Notes under the pieces: generated by a model
The model's database searches: none
What the model was told of the DNA's origin: nothing
Seen by the model: the letters and a program-made list of their open reading frames with translations, nothing else
From: UBA7803 sp041686955
Lineage (GTDB): Bacteria > Pseudomonadota > Gammaproteobacteria > Pseudomonadales > Azotimanducaceae
Direction: 5' to 3'
Assembly: GCA_041686955.1 (NCBI GenBank)
Contig: JAWLCV010000026.1
Span: 1 to 50,340, forward strand
DNA: 50,340 nt
Program-made: the position numbers and the translations under genes
Part shown: positions 1 to 8,736 of the stretch, one piece after another
How the letters are laid out: each line of letters starts with the position of its first letter
How positions within the stretch are numbered: position 1 is the first letter of the stretch

Positions 1-29
1 GGGCCTATCCCCGCGCACGCGGGGGAACC
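1..29 (-). CRISPR. Leader-proximal type I-E CRISPR repeat (array continues off the left edge)
   Basis: Read on the minus strand this is a 29-nt repeat that begins GGTTCCCC and ends GGGGATAGGCCC. Its length, GTTCCCC start, internal CCCCGC/GCGGGG stem and GGGATA shoulder match the E. coli-type I-E repeat. The last eight bases, ATAGGCCC, would be the crRNA 5' handle after Cas6e cleavage 3' of the stem. Only one repeat is visible. It lies directly downstream of cas2 and the leader, so it should be the newest, leader-side end of the array. No spacer can be read in this window. Confidence 0.85.
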
Positions 30-59
30 TCTTGCAGATAACTTCCCGTCCTGCAAGAG
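29..59. repeat. Inverted repeat at the leader-repeat junction
   Basis: CTCTTGCAG (29-37) and CTGCAAGAG (51-59) are perfect 9-bp reverse complements separated by 13 bp. The inner end touches the first base of the CRISPR repeat. It could be a binding site for a dimeric host factor used in spacer integration, or a hairpin at the start of the pre-crRNA. It has no T-tract, so it is not a simple terminator. Confidence 0.6.
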
Positions 60-93
60 AAAATCGCCAAATGCATCAGTTGTTAAAGAGTGC
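30..93 (-). promoter_or_regulatory. CRISPR leader
   Basis: These 64 bp lie between the cas2 stop (TAA, 96-94 on the minus strand) and the first repeat. The half near cas2 is AT-rich, as expected of a leader that carries array promoter and integration signals. I do not see a convincing IHF consensus site. The repeat-proximal part is dominated by a 9-bp inverted repeat, listed separately. The assignment rests on position. Confidence 0.6.
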
Positions 94-390
94 TTACGCG
101 TTCCTGGATGTCAACCACAGCCCATCGACTTCAACCAGTTCGCGAGGAGGGGTACCCAAAGTGGCGATACCTACTCCGCCCGTCTCGTTCACGTCTCGCC
201 AAACCATGACGACGCTACCTCGCGGTTCCGAGGTATGCCAGTCTTTGAGGACGTCCCAGGTGCGCGTCCGTACCCCCGCATTCATTCGCGGCGAGATATA
301 CACAGTGGGCGCCACTTCGAGCATGATCGAGGCGAGAAAGCCCCGAAAGCGGTCCGCTACGTCACGTGTCGCGATCACCACCAGGGCCAT
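94..390 (-). CDS. cas2: CRISPR-associated endonuclease Cas2, type I-E
   Basis: 98 aa, the normal size for I-E Cas2. The protein opens with a ferredoxin-like beta strand (MALVVIATRDV) and has the I-E hallmarks RFRGFL, a P-T-V-Y-I-S stretch and a C-terminal WLTSRNA tail. Cas2 forms the dimer at the centre of the Cas1-Cas2 integrase that inserts new spacers at the leader end of the array. The ATG at 390 lies inside the end of cas1 (29-bp overlap), which implies translational coupling. It is the last gene of the operon and is followed at once by the leader. The type I-E assignment is clear from gene order and sequence. Confidence 0.95.
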   Translation of the reverse strand: MALVVIATRDVADRFRGFLASIMLEVAPTVYISPRMNAGVRTRTWDVLKDWHTSEPRGSVVMVWRDVNETGGVGIATLGTPPRELVEVDGLWLTSRNA

Positions 391-1252
391 TCGCTTCCTC
401 CGTTCGCAGCACCTTCTTGATGCTGTCGATCATCGAGTTGATCAGGTTCTGCTTCCTGAAGACTGTGGCCGCTTCGCGCCTGACCAGGCGGTCAATGGTC
501 TCATCGACGGACTCCGCCTTCTTCGCCGCCGCAAACGCGACCTGGAGTGTGATGGAGTCACGAAAGAGATCGGCGATGTCGAGCACGAACGACTGACCGG
601 AGTCTTCGTGGATGAATCCGAGTTGCGGTATGGCTCCCACCGCCTGGACCGCGATGGCGGCGGCAGCCTGGACGGCCGTTGCCGCATGGTTGATCGCCTG
701 ATTGGGGACGTCCGCGGCCGTCGGATTCGCGCGGTCGTAGCGCCGGCCCTTCCATTGGATTCCGTAGCTCTGCGCCATCAGGCGATACGTGGTCTTGACG
801 CGGGCACCTTCGATGCCACGCAGAGTGTCCAGATCGCGATGCGGAAGCACTTCGCCGAGGCGCTGGGCATACATCTGCCTGGCGACACTGATGCGACGGC
901 GCGGGTTTCCCCACAGCTCCGCTTGACGCCGAGCCACGTCCGAGCGGTCCGGCATCAATGGTGGCGCGGTATAAGCTCGTACCCCATCCTGCCCGACCGC
1001 GGCAAGCAGCGTGCCGTGTCGCGCCAGCAGGCGAAGGGCGTCGTGAGTCACGCTGCTGCCAGGCCCCAGCAGAATCATCGATACCGCCTGGTGCGGAACC
1101 TGAAGTTCGTAGGGCTTGGGAGCGTCCTTGCCGGCAACGAAGCGAAGGCAGCCGTCTACGACGCAGAGTTCCCCTCGCTCAAGCCATATGAGGCCGTGGC
1201 GGTCGGCGTGCGGAATCCGCGCCTTCTCGAGACCCAGCCTGCCTTTCAGCAT
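362..1252 (-). CDS. cas1: CRISPR-associated integrase Cas1, type I-E
   Basis: 296 aa. It is the catalytic subunit of the spacer-acquisition complex and carries out two transesterifications to insert prespacers. By alignment from memory to E. coli Cas1, the metal-binding residues are Glu148 (in RGIEGARVK), His215 (in LGFIHED) and Asp228 (in LDIADLF). All three are shifted by exactly seven residues from E141, H208 and D221. The N-terminal beta domain and the helical C-terminal domain are intact, so the adaptation machinery looks active. The gene starts one base after the cas6e stop and overlaps cas2, as part of one transcript. Confidence 0.96.
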   Translation of the reverse strand: MLKGRLGLEKARIPHADRHGLIWLERGELCVVDGCLRFVAGKDAPKPYELQVPHQAVSMILLGPGSSVTHDALRLLARHGTLLAAVGQDGVRAYTAPPLMPDRSDVARRQAELWGNPRRRISVARQMYAQRLGEVLPHRDLDTLRGIEGARVKTTYRLMAQSYGIQWKGRRYDRANPTAADVPNQAINHAATAVQAAAAIAVQAVGAIPQLGFIHEDSGQSFVLDIADLFRDSITLQVAFAAAKKAESVDETIDRLVRREAATVFRKQNLINSMIDSIKKVLRTEEANGPGGDRDT

Positions 1253-1253
1253 G

Positions 1254-1964
1254 TCAGGAGGACGGTTTCAGCAGCAGCATGCCGAATCCGAACGCCCGGT
1301 GCCGGCCGAGCCCGCGTGCGACCAGCCGCGCGAATGCATCGCTATCGGCGACGGCCAATTCTCCCGCCAACAAGGCATCAGGACCGGAGACAGCTTTGGC
1401 TAGCCGTCTACCCTTTTCGGCTGACGGCGGGCGCCGTAGCACCCTGGTCAGCCTGAAATGCTGCAGGTCGGCCGACAAGATCTCGGCAGCATGATTGGCC
1501 TCCATCTGCCTGCTCAACCATTCGCGGTACACGCCTCCCCTCTGTACATGCACCTCGCGCGTCGAATCCTCGATGGCGTGAAGGAACGCATCGCGCTCCC
1601 GACCGTCCTTCGTTCGGACTACCGGGCGCACCCGCACCTCGAATCTAAGCCGCTGTCCCACGCGCCAGCAGACTGGAAACTGCCGAATCTCCAGCGTGTC
1701 GAGCCCCAAGGCGCGAGCGACCTCCGGTTCGGCCAGGCCGACGCAAGCCTGCAGATCGTCGGCAGTGCAGTCGGCATAGGCAAGCAGTCCCCTTTGGCCC
1801 CCCAGATAGCGAAACGGCTTGGGCGCGTTGCTCCCAAAGACCGCTGTCAGCAGCGCGTGGAGAGCGTAGCCGTGATCGCCGTCCGGCGACATCAGGCGGT
1901 AGCGGCTCGCCCAAGTCGCCAAAGCAGTAGGATCCGGGCGGAAGCGCAACAGTTGGAAGGTCAT
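1254..1964 (-). CDS. cas6e: CRISPR RNA endoribonuclease Cas6e (CasE/Cse3)
   Basis: 236 aa counted from the ATG at 1964, which overlaps the cas5e stop as ATGA. An in-frame upstream ATG at 2012 lies inside cas5e and is less likely. Cas6e cuts pre-crRNA at the base of the repeat hairpin and stays bound to the crRNA 3' end in Cascade. His36 in YALHALL aligns with the catalytic His20 of the E. coli enzyme. The C-terminal glycine-rich loop GLGRHRAFGFGMLLL is the family RNA-binding signature. Two RAMP-type ferredoxin folds are expected at this length. Confidence 0.94.
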   Translation of the reverse strand: MTFQLLRFRPDPTALATWASRYRLMSPDGDHGYALHALLTAVFGSNAPKPFRYLGGQRGLLAYADCTADDLQACVGLAEPEVARALGLDTLEIRQFPVCWRVGQRLRFEVRVRPVVRTKDGRERDAFLHAIEDSTREVHVQRGGVYREWLSRQMEANHAAEILSADLQHFRLTRVLRRPPSAEKGRRLAKAVSGPDALLAGELAVADSDAFARLVARGLGRHRAFGFGMLLLKPSS

Positions 1965-2698
1965 GCTGACGCCTCCTCTAGATAGAGCGTGCCTTCGCGC
2001 ACGGGCCGCCATCCGCCGTGTACGCCGCTGGTCCAGTTGCGTTCGTCACAGACGTCCAGCCGGCGATCACCCTGCATCTGGCCCTCACCCTCGGGCCACT
2101 GCATCGGCAGGCCGTCGGGCGCATTCGCCGGAAGCGCAGCGTTCTGCAGTACCTGCAGAACGTTGGGCGCGTCGTGCCAGCCGGCGAAAATGCGACAACT
2201 CGGCAGGCACGGCTTACGGCCGATGAACAGGGGCCGGGCGGGGTGATCGAGAGCCTCGGCAATCTGGTCGAGCGTCGGCGCTTCGTCTGCCTCGGTCAGC
2301 CGCAGGGCAATCAGCGTGGTCAGGTCGGTATGGTAGTCACGGTAACGCTGAAGCGTCAGTGCTTTTCGTCCGTCCTTCTGAATCGAATAACTGGGACTCT
2401 TCGCCCTACCCTCAGACTCACCCCAAGTCGTCCAGCCTTCGTCGCTTTCGTACAGCCACGCAGTCTGGTAATCGCGCAGCCTTCCCCCGCCGGCGCCTCG
2501 CCTCGCGCCGAACACCAACCTCGACTGCAGTCGGTTGTGGCGCTCGCTCTCTCCGCGCCGCCAGCCGAGCGCATTCGCCAGGAGGCCCGTGACCATGGAG
2601 ATCGCGGGGAAGTCACGAATTACCCCGTGCTGATCGATCGTCTCACCACCGAACGACATCAACGGCGCCCGGAGACACAGCAGCAGGTGACGCGCCAT
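1961..2698 (-). CDS. cas5e: Cascade subunit Cas5e (CasD)
   Basis: 245 aa counted from the ATG at 2698 (MARHLLLCLRAPLMSFGG), which follows the cas7e stop after a single base. The open frame extends upstream into cas7e, but only this start gives the canonical Cas5 N-terminus: a hydrophobic beta strand followed by the P-x-x-S-F/W-G motif. Cas5e caps the 5' handle of the crRNA and contacts Cse1 in Cascade. The stop overlaps the cas6e start (ATGA), so the two are translationally coupled. Confidence 0.93.
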   Translation of the reverse strand: MARHLLLCLRAPLMSFGGETIDQHGVIRDFPAISMVTGLLANALGWRRGESERHNRLQSRLVFGARRGAGGGRLRDYQTAWLYESDEGWTTWGESEGRAKSPSYSIQKDGRKALTLQRYRDYHTDLTTLIALRLTEADEAPTLDQIAEALDHPARPLFIGRKPCLPSCRIFAGWHDAPNVLQVLQNAALPANAPDGLPMQWPEGEGQMQGDRRLDVCDERNWTSGVHGGWRPVREGTLYLEEASA

Positions 2699-2699
2699 C

Positions 2700-3899
2700 T
2701 CAGCACGCTCCCTGGCCGATGACGGTCTCCACCCAGTCGCCGAGCTCGGCGAGATTGGCGCGTTCCGCGCCGGGCAACTCGCTGGTTTCGATACTGAGGA
2801 AGCGGCGAGCCAGCCTTGCCCCGTAAGCTTGATCGAAGGCAGCCATTTCCTCAGCCAGTCTGGCAACGGCTCGTTCCCGCAGTCTACCGTTGCCGGACGC
2901 CTTCAGTGGCAACGCGTCATGGAAGGCGCCGGCAAGAGTGCGCGGCTGCCAATCGCCTGCCTCCACAAGCATGAAATTCGCCCATTCGAACGGGGCGGTG
3001 GAGCCGCGCTTGGCGCCGGGGCTGACGGTGGCAATGAGGTGAATCAGATGATGAACGACACGGCCCGCCAGCTCTCGCTGCTCCGCGGGAGTGCTGTCGG
3101 CGAAGGCCGCACCGGCGTCGATACCCTCGAGATTCTCGATCAACTGCCGGACGTCGACCACCGCGTAGCCATAGTAGAGCCCGGAAGAGAGTTCAGTGTC
3201 GAAAATCCCCGCCGAGCCGGTCTCGCCGCTCTCTTCCAGCAGGTCGTCGACTACGGTGAAGTAGTCGTTCTCCACCTGTGCCTCGTGTACGGTGAAGGCA
3301 TGAGCTACGTAGACCGCTGCATCTCTACTGGCCAGCACATCGGATGTCACCATCCTGCCGAACAGGGCGGACTCGAGACCGCTGCCGTGCTTCAGGGCGG
3401 CGATGTTCTTCTTCTCTTCCTTCAGCATGGCGCCTACCGCCCGTTTCAGGGCGTCTTCATCCGCGTGGTCTTTAGCGAGCGCCTCGCAACGACTGACCAG
3501 GTAATCCACTTCCGCTTTCCCGAGAAGCACGGCCTGGCCGGTTTTGAGTGCCTTCTCCCCCTTCTTGCCGTCGCCACCGTTGTCCAGCAGTTTGCCCTCT
3601 CTCAGCGCCTCTGCCGCGGCCTGTGCCAGTTCTTCCGCAATGCCGCCTTCGATCAACCGACGTCGAATGAGCTCCAGAATCCCCCGAGATCGGATCGCCG
3701 TCGGCACGTCGAGCGTCGCCAAGGCGAACGGCCCATCGGTGACCCGCCAGTGCCGCTTCAGACATTGAGAGGAGATTCGGGTCCTCACCGCATTTCCCAG
3801 CGGCAGGCGTTTTGCCAGCCCGGCATCGTCGCGGTTGAGCAGCGTACCGGGATACGCGTGAAGGGTATGGATCTGAATGTAGCGGGGTTCAGCGCTCAT
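2700..3899 (-). CDS. cas7e: Cascade backbone subunit Cas7e (CasC/Cse4)
   Basis: 399 aa. Six copies form the helical backbone that holds the crRNA spacer. The N-terminus carries the family motifs IQIHTLHAYPGTLLNRDD and RTRISSQCLKRHWR, which align with the INIH...LNRDD...RISSQSLKR pattern of E. coli CasC. It is somewhat longer than E. coli CasC (about 360 aa), the extra length being mainly in the thumb/insertion region (about residues 90-200). Its ATG overlaps the cse2 stop as ATGA. No frameshift or missing block is visible. Confidence 0.95.
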   Translation of the reverse strand: MSAEPRYIQIHTLHAYPGTLLNRDDAGLAKRLPLGNAVRTRISSQCLKRHWRVTDGPFALATLDVPTAIRSRGILELIRRRLIEGGIAEELAQAAAEALREGKLLDNGGDGKKGEKALKTGQAVLLGKAEVDYLVSRCEALAKDHADEDALKRAVGAMLKEEKKNIAALKHGSGLESALFGRMVTSDVLASRDAAVYVAHAFTVHEAQVENDYFTVVDDLLEESGETGSAGIFDTELSSGLYYGYAVVDVRQLIENLEGIDAGAAFADSTPAEQRELAGRVVHHLIHLIATVSPGAKRGSTAPFEWANFMLVEAGDWQPRTLAGAFHDALPLKASGNGRLRERAVARLAEEMAAFDQAYGARLARRFLSIETSELPGAERANLAELGDWVETVIGQGAC

Positions 3900-4513
3900 T
3901 GGTTGTTCCTCTTTTTCTCGGCTTCTGAAGTTTCTCTGCTGGCGCGCTTCCGTGCGGCAAAGTAGCGTCCCGCGATCGCGAGCCGAAGCGCTTCGGCCTT
4001 CTGCTCGTCACGACCTTCCGTCAGGATCAGCGTTCCCAGATCGTTCCAGTTCGGTCGGACTTCCTGGGACGCGAGCAGCCGTAACAGCCGCGGCACGAGC
4101 TGCCGGAACGCTTCTCCTCTGGAGGTGAGCAATTTGGTCACCCGGGATTCCGCAACCACGGGGTGCCCGCTCGCCACGTCTCTGCCGAGCTGTTCGCCCA
4201 ACCGCTGGCTACCATCGTGTCCGGTCAGCGAGATTCCGTGAGCGTTCAAGGCCCAGCGTTGCCAGGTGTCGGGGCTCCAGCGTTCGGGGTCGAGCCCGGC
4301 GGAAACGAACGCCCGGGCCAGTGCGGCGATCTGGTTAGGCCGCAGCTCGGCGCCCGGCGCCAGCCGCGCGAGCGCCGCGCGCTCACCCGTAGTCAGGACG
4401 CCCGAATCGTCCTCGGATGTATCGCTGACTATGACTCGCGCCAACCGGGAGATCCCCGAGTTGGTCCTGGGCTCTGGACTCGCATCGGAAGCTGCTTCAA
4501 GCGTTTCGTCCAT
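3896..4513 (-). CDS. cse2: Cascade small subunit Cse2 (CasB)
   Basis: 205 aa from the ATG at 4513 (MDETLEAASDAS), in line with the 160-200 aa usual for Cse2. The frame stays open further upstream inside cse1, but those residues are off-frame cse1 sequence. The protein is largely helical, with an E-R-A-A-L-A-R-L segment and the typical W-N-D-L region near the C-terminus (VRPNWNDLGTLIL). Two copies form the belly of Cascade that stabilises the R-loop. The first 17 bp overlap the end of cse1 and the stop overlaps the cas7e start. Confidence 0.9.
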   Translation of the reverse strand: MDETLEAASDASPEPRTNSGISRLARVIVSDTSEDDSGVLTTGERAALARLAPGAELRPNQIAALARAFVSAGLDPERWSPDTWQRWALNAHGISLTGHDGSQRLGEQLGRDVASGHPVVAESRVTKLLTSRGEAFRQLVPRLLRLLASQEVRPNWNDLGTLILTEGRDEQKAEALRLAIAGRYFAARKRASRETSEAEKKRNNQ

Positions 4514-6101
4514 TGGCTTCCCTCGTATGGCTGAGATTGCGGTAGTACTCCGCGAGCTGGGGCAGACGCCTACTGTTACGCAGACCGCTCCAGAACCGGT
4601 TGAGCGCAGCGGCACGCGCCCGATAGCGATGTTCAGCGTTTCGGGGCCCTGCGGAGAACGCGTGCTCGAGAACGGTTTCGGCCCGACTGGCGACGCCCAG
4701 GCTCCAGCGCAGGCGGACCTCCTCCGGGTCGTCCGACTCAACCTCTGGGTCCATGTCGTAGAAGAACCGGCTGTCCTCCTGTTGTTCGAAAGGTCTGCAG
4801 AATTTGGCCGCCTTCTCCGTCGCGCCATCCGAGAACTTGTCGTCCTCACCGCCTTTGTCGAAAAGCGTCGCCAGCGCCGCCCACAGCACAGCGCGTACGG
4901 CCGCGATGATTTCGATTCGAGCGGTTGCGATGACAGCGAGTTCGTCGAGCCTTCGGGCAATGAGCAGCTTTCTGGTTCGACCGGGAATCGGAACGTGTCG
5001 CTCGTGGTAGCCATCCGTCTTGCTCTGGCCGCCGGCAATAGCCCGAGCGCTCATCATCAGTCCTTCCACGTCGTCTTCCGAGGTTGGAATCTGAGCCGGC
5101 GGCCGCTGATACTCGCGCCCGAACAGCAGTTCTGCGGTTCGCCGGTAATCGAAGCCCGAGGCCGATATTCCGAGGGATTTTGCGCCCACGATCTCTACAG
5201 GCGTCCACAAGTCGCCGGTATTGCCCTTGCGGTTCTGTGCCTCCGCCTTGGCGATCCGTGGACCCTTGCTCGTGGAGCGCAATGCCTTCAGTCGACTACC
5301 CTGGCGTATGAGCCGAACGCGCCGGCAAATCTCAAGGAAGAAGGGATCGAAGTCGGCAAAGCTGAATGTGGATTCGCCGTCCCAGCAGTGAAGCCACAGA
5401 AGTCCGATTCCATCGTGATCCCGATAACCGAATTGCTCGACGATTCGCGACCGCTCCGCCAGGGCGATCCGCACGTCCCTGTACCACCGCCGGCCCGGGC
5501 CGAATGGCGGTTGCACCCCCACCCCCGGGCGGCTCGATGAGCCACCATTCATGCGCGCTACGCCGTAGTTGCCTTTTCCTGGAAATGGTGCGGCTGTTTG
5601 CAGCGTGACCAGCGCGAAGATCCAGTCGTCCGGCGCGGCATACCGCATTCGCTCTTGCTTGAGATCGTGGTTCTTCGAGGTAGCCAATATGTCCAGCAGG
5701 TCCGGCGTCGACTGGTCGTCCTTCCACCCGGTCACATCCCCGCCGGGGACTGGTGGCTGCATGAAGGCTGGTTGGTCGTGTGGCGTTACCAGACACCAGG
5801 CGGAATCATCGGCTTCGGCGGACGTCAGGGCCGACAGGGATTCGCGCCACTCCTCGGGGGTCGTCAACGGCTCCGACGCGCCCGTTCGGTGCAGCGCCAT
5901 GGCGGCGAGCTGGACGAGAAACGCGTGCCAAGGGTGACGTTGATGCGGCCTCAATGCTGGGAAATCTCTGACGTCGTCACGCACCAGCGCGGTAAGCAGC
6001 CCCGGCAGGCTGTAGGGGACGGCGGCGCCGTCGTGGGCCGACCGGGTACGGATGAGCGGCTCATCGAGCAGTGAGTAAACGGTTTCCATCGTTGTGGTCA
6101 T
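4497..6101 (-). CDS. cse1: Cascade large subunit Cse1 (CasA)
   Basis: 534 aa from the ATG at 6101 (MTTTMETVYSLLDEPLIRTR). A second ATG at 6089 is also possible, with an AGGA 11 nt upstream. Both lie just after the cas3 stop region (cas3 ends at 6112). Cse1 reads the PAM, anchors the crRNA 5' end and recruits Cas3. The N-terminal LLDEPLIRTR...SLPGLLTAL block and the FLVQLAAMALHR helix are characteristic, followed by the C-terminal four-helix bundle. Length is normal (500-550 aa). Confidence 0.93.
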   Translation of the reverse strand: MTTTMETVYSLLDEPLIRTRSAHDGAAVPYSLPGLLTALVRDDVRDFPALRPHQRHPWHAFLVQLAAMALHRTGASEPLTTPEEWRESLSALTSAEADDSAWCLVTPHDQPAFMQPPVPGGDVTGWKDDQSTPDLLDILATSKNHDLKQERMRYAAPDDWIFALVTLQTAAPFPGKGNYGVARMNGGSSSRPGVGVQPPFGPGRRWYRDVRIALAERSRIVEQFGYRDHDGIGLLWLHCWDGESTFSFADFDPFFLEICRRVRLIRQGSRLKALRSTSKGPRIAKAEAQNRKGNTGDLWTPVEIVGAKSLGISASGFDYRRTAELLFGREYQRPPAQIPTSEDDVEGLMMSARAIAGGQSKTDGYHERHVPIPGRTRKLLIARRLDELAVIATARIEIIAAVRAVLWAALATLFDKGGEDDKFSDGATEKAAKFCRPFEQQEDSRFFYDMDPEVESDDPEEVRLRWSLGVASRAETVLEHAFSAGPRNAEHRYRARAAALNRFWSGLRNSRRLPQLAEYYRNLSHTREANGRNA

Positions 6102-6111
6102 CCTGAACAAA

Positions 6112-8736
6112 TCACTCTTCGCGCACCCGTTCCAGCCCAAGACGGCTGTACCGATACCAGGTGTTTCCCAATCTGAACTGGAGGATTCCGTCGCCATGGG
6201 AGACCTCCTCCGGCTCCGCATCCGGGGCCACCTCCTTTGGGAGCTGGAAGTGGGGAATCGAGAGTTCCTTGACCGGGATGCCGAACGGTCCGGGTACGGG
6301 TGGGTCGAGCCGTACCGTCCAGTCTCGGGCGCCCAGCCGGGTCCCTATGTCTCGGTCGTCCGGGAACAGGTTGCTTTCGCTGTCGAAGGGAATGCCGGTG
6401 TCCAGCGCGTGCAGTTTCCCTGCTGCAGCTTGGGCGCCGGTTTGGCCCAAGACGTTACTGCCTGCATCCTTCCAGTCTTTCCCCAGCGCCTCGATCTGTT
6501 GGAGCCGCTCGGGGTGCGTCGCGGCTTCGACCAGCAGTCGGTTGTCTGCCGGAATGGTGATGATCGGGTACTCGTCGAGCAGCCGTCGGGTCGCCTCGAC
6601 CACGCGTAGATCATCGTATATGCCGCCCCCATTCTCGAAGGCGCCCAAACCGTGCCTAGCGCGCTTCAACATCGGGTCGAGACGGTGCCCGGATGGCGTC
6701 AGCACCAGGGTCCGAGCATTGCGGCAGGATTCGGGGCGATCCTTCGCCGCCCGGGCGTGACGATGGAGTCGCCCGATCCGCTGCAGCAGCACGTCCACCG
6801 GGCACAGATCGCTGATGAGCAAGTCGGCATCGAGGTCCAGACTCTGCTCCAGCGTTTGGGTGCCGACCACGATGCAGGGTCCGGGCGGGCGGGACTTGCC
6901 CAGCCGGGCCTCCACCGCCGCATCGATAAGCGGTCGATCCTGCTTGCTGAATCGGCCGTGGTGCAACGTGACCGCCCCGTTTACGGTGAGTATCCAAGCG
7001 GGATCGGCTACTTCCGATTCCAGGACCTTCAGCACGGCCACTGCGTCGCGCACGGTGTTCCGGATGACCAGCACCTTTGCGCCGTCCGCCGCGGCATCGA
7101 GCGCCATCTGCGCGATTGCTCGCGGATCGTCGATCACGTCGTGGGCGCTCCACCGGACCAGCTTGGAGGATGCGACGGAAATGACGCCGTGCGTGCCGGA
7201 ATGATCCGAGATGGCGGGATAGGGAACATCGCGTGCCGCTTCGAAGGTGGTACCACTCACCGGTTTCGCGCTGCCGTCCGGGGACAGTGCAACGTAACGA
7301 TCGCGCGCACTGGAACCGAGCGTCGCGGAGAGCAGCAGCGCGTGGCCGCCGCAGCGAAGATGGGCGGCGAGGAGCTTCTCCAACAGGGCGGTCATGTAGG
7401 CATCAGAAGCATGTACTTCATCGACGACCAGCAGACTGCGAGCGAGCAGTGCGTGGCGCAGATGGGCGTGCCGCACCCTGAGGGCGCCGAGCAGTGCCTG
7501 ATCGACGGTTCCAACGGCGATGGGCGCCGCCAGGAATCGTTTGGGAGACTCCGCCGCCCAACGCTCCTGGGCGACCGTGTCATTCGGGTTGTCGGGCCAG
7601 AGTACAGCGAAGTTCGGCAGTGACTTCGGCTCTACGCCATCCGCCGCGGCGTAGCCGGGAAGCGCGCGTACCACGGTCGGGCCGGCGGTGGGCCACAAGC
7701 GTTTGACCGCCCGCTGGACGCGCCCGTAGGCCTGGCTCGCGGACACACGAGTGGGGAGGGCGAAATAGAGACTGTCGACCTGTCCGGTGCTGAAGAGGTG
7801 AAAGAAGCGCCACAGCGCGGCCTCGGTCTTTCCGCTGCCGGTTTCCGATTCGAGTATCACCAGGCGTCCGAGTCGCTCATCCTGCATCTCGGCCTGAATC
7901 GGATAGGGGGCATTGCCGAAGGTAGCCTCGAAAGTCGGCGGTGACACGGCGAGCGGCACTCGCCAGGCCTCGGCGTCGAGCCCCAGCGTACCGACGGCGG
8001 CAGCCGCTCGGCGTGCAGCGGTCTCGGCACGGCATTCGCCGAAGTCGGAATACGGGAAGAAATCGGTATCGGAGCCGAGCCAGTCGGCGAGCTGGACCAG
8101 ACCCGCGAACACGTGGACGAACGCGGGGGCGTCCGGCAGCGTGAGGCCACCCGCTGCGAACGCCTCCGGGTAGAGTTCGCGCGCCGTGCGTCCGATTTCG
8201 CGGAGCACAGGCGCCGGGTCATAGGGCTGCGATCCGGCGGAGCCCGACACTGGCCGCCAGATACCTGGGGCATGATTCGCCGGCGCTTGAACAATCGGGC
8301 GGCCGTGGTGGCTGATGCTGGCGATCATCAGTGGCTCGAAGGCATCTCCCCACTCTGCGATGTCGCCGATAGGCAGGCAGTCGACCAGATGCGCAAACGC
8401 CGCGCTGAAGAGGACGTATGTCTCGGGGCTGTGGCCAGCGGGCATAGGCCACTCAGGAGGGCGCTCCGCGGCGTGCCAGCGCTTCGATTGAAAGCCGCTG
8501 TTGGCTTTGCCGAGGTCGTGTAGAAAGACCAGCACGGCAAGCCGGTCGATGTCCTGCGAGCCCAGCGCCCGCCCGGCAGCGTGCTCCAGCGCCCGGCGAA
8601 CACTGTGACACGTGCAGAGCGCCTTGAAGCAGGCGGCCACGTCGGTCATGTGGTCGACCAGCGGATGCCAGGCTGAGACGGCGCCCGTATCGTCACGCTG
8701 AAGCTTGCCGAAGGCGGTGGTGATCGCGCCCTGCAT
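6112..8736 (-). CDS. cas3: CRISPR-associated helicase-nuclease Cas3 (HD + DExD/H), type I
   Basis: 874 aa. Cas3 is recruited by target-bound Cascade and unwinds and degrades foreign DNA. The N-terminal HD nuclease domain shows HPLVDH (24-29), LHDLGKAN (72-79, the HD pair) and SHHGR (142-146). The helicase follows: Walker A in SETGSGKT (297-304), DEVH (439-442), SAT (470-472), and motif VI QRIGRLHR (652-659). All motifs are intact, so interference looks functional. The codon before the ATG is an in-frame TAG, which fixes the start. It is the first gene of the operon, and a palindrome lies 113-135 bp upstream. Confidence 0.96.
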   Translation of the reverse strand: MQGAITTAFGKLQRDDTGAVSAWHPLVDHMTDVAACFKALCTCHSVRRALEHAAGRALGSQDIDRLAVLVFLHDLGKANSGFQSKRWHAAERPPEWPMPAGHSPETYVLFSAAFAHLVDCLPIGDIAEWGDAFEPLMIASISHHGRPIVQAPANHAPGIWRPVSGSAGSQPYDPAPVLREIGRTARELYPEAFAAGGLTLPDAPAFVHVFAGLVQLADWLGSDTDFFPYSDFGECRAETAARRAAAAVGTLGLDAEAWRVPLAVSPPTFEATFGNAPYPIQAEMQDERLGRLVILESETGSGKTEAALWRFFHLFSTGQVDSLYFALPTRVSASQAYGRVQRAVKRLWPTAGPTVVRALPGYAAADGVEPKSLPNFAVLWPDNPNDTVAQERWAAESPKRFLAAPIAVGTVDQALLGALRVRHAHLRHALLARSLLVVDEVHASDAYMTALLEKLLAAHLRCGGHALLLSATLGSSARDRYVALSPDGSAKPVSGTTFEAARDVPYPAISDHSGTHGVISVASSKLVRWSAHDVIDDPRAIAQMALDAAADGAKVLVIRNTVRDAVAVLKVLESEVADPAWILTVNGAVTLHHGRFSKQDRPLIDAAVEARLGKSRPPGPCIVVGTQTLEQSLDLDADLLISDLCPVDVLLQRIGRLHRHARAAKDRPESCRNARTLVLTPSGHRLDPMLKRARHGLGAFENGGGIYDDLRVVEATRRLLDEYPIITIPADNRLLVEAATHPERLQQIEALGKDWKDAGSNVLGQTGAQAAAGKLHALDTGIPFDSESNLFPDDRDIGTRLGARDWTVRLDPPVPGPFGIPVKELSIPHFQLPKEVAPDAEPEEVSHGDGILQFRLGNTWYRYSRLGLERVREE

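Noticed and set aside
61..93. IHF site in the CRISPR leader
   Set aside because: The best match has several mismatches to the WATCAA-N4-TTR consensus.
32..1456. Plus-strand frame of 474 codons over cas2, cas1 and cas6e
   Set aside because: The minus strand encodes all three Cas proteins with catalytic residues.
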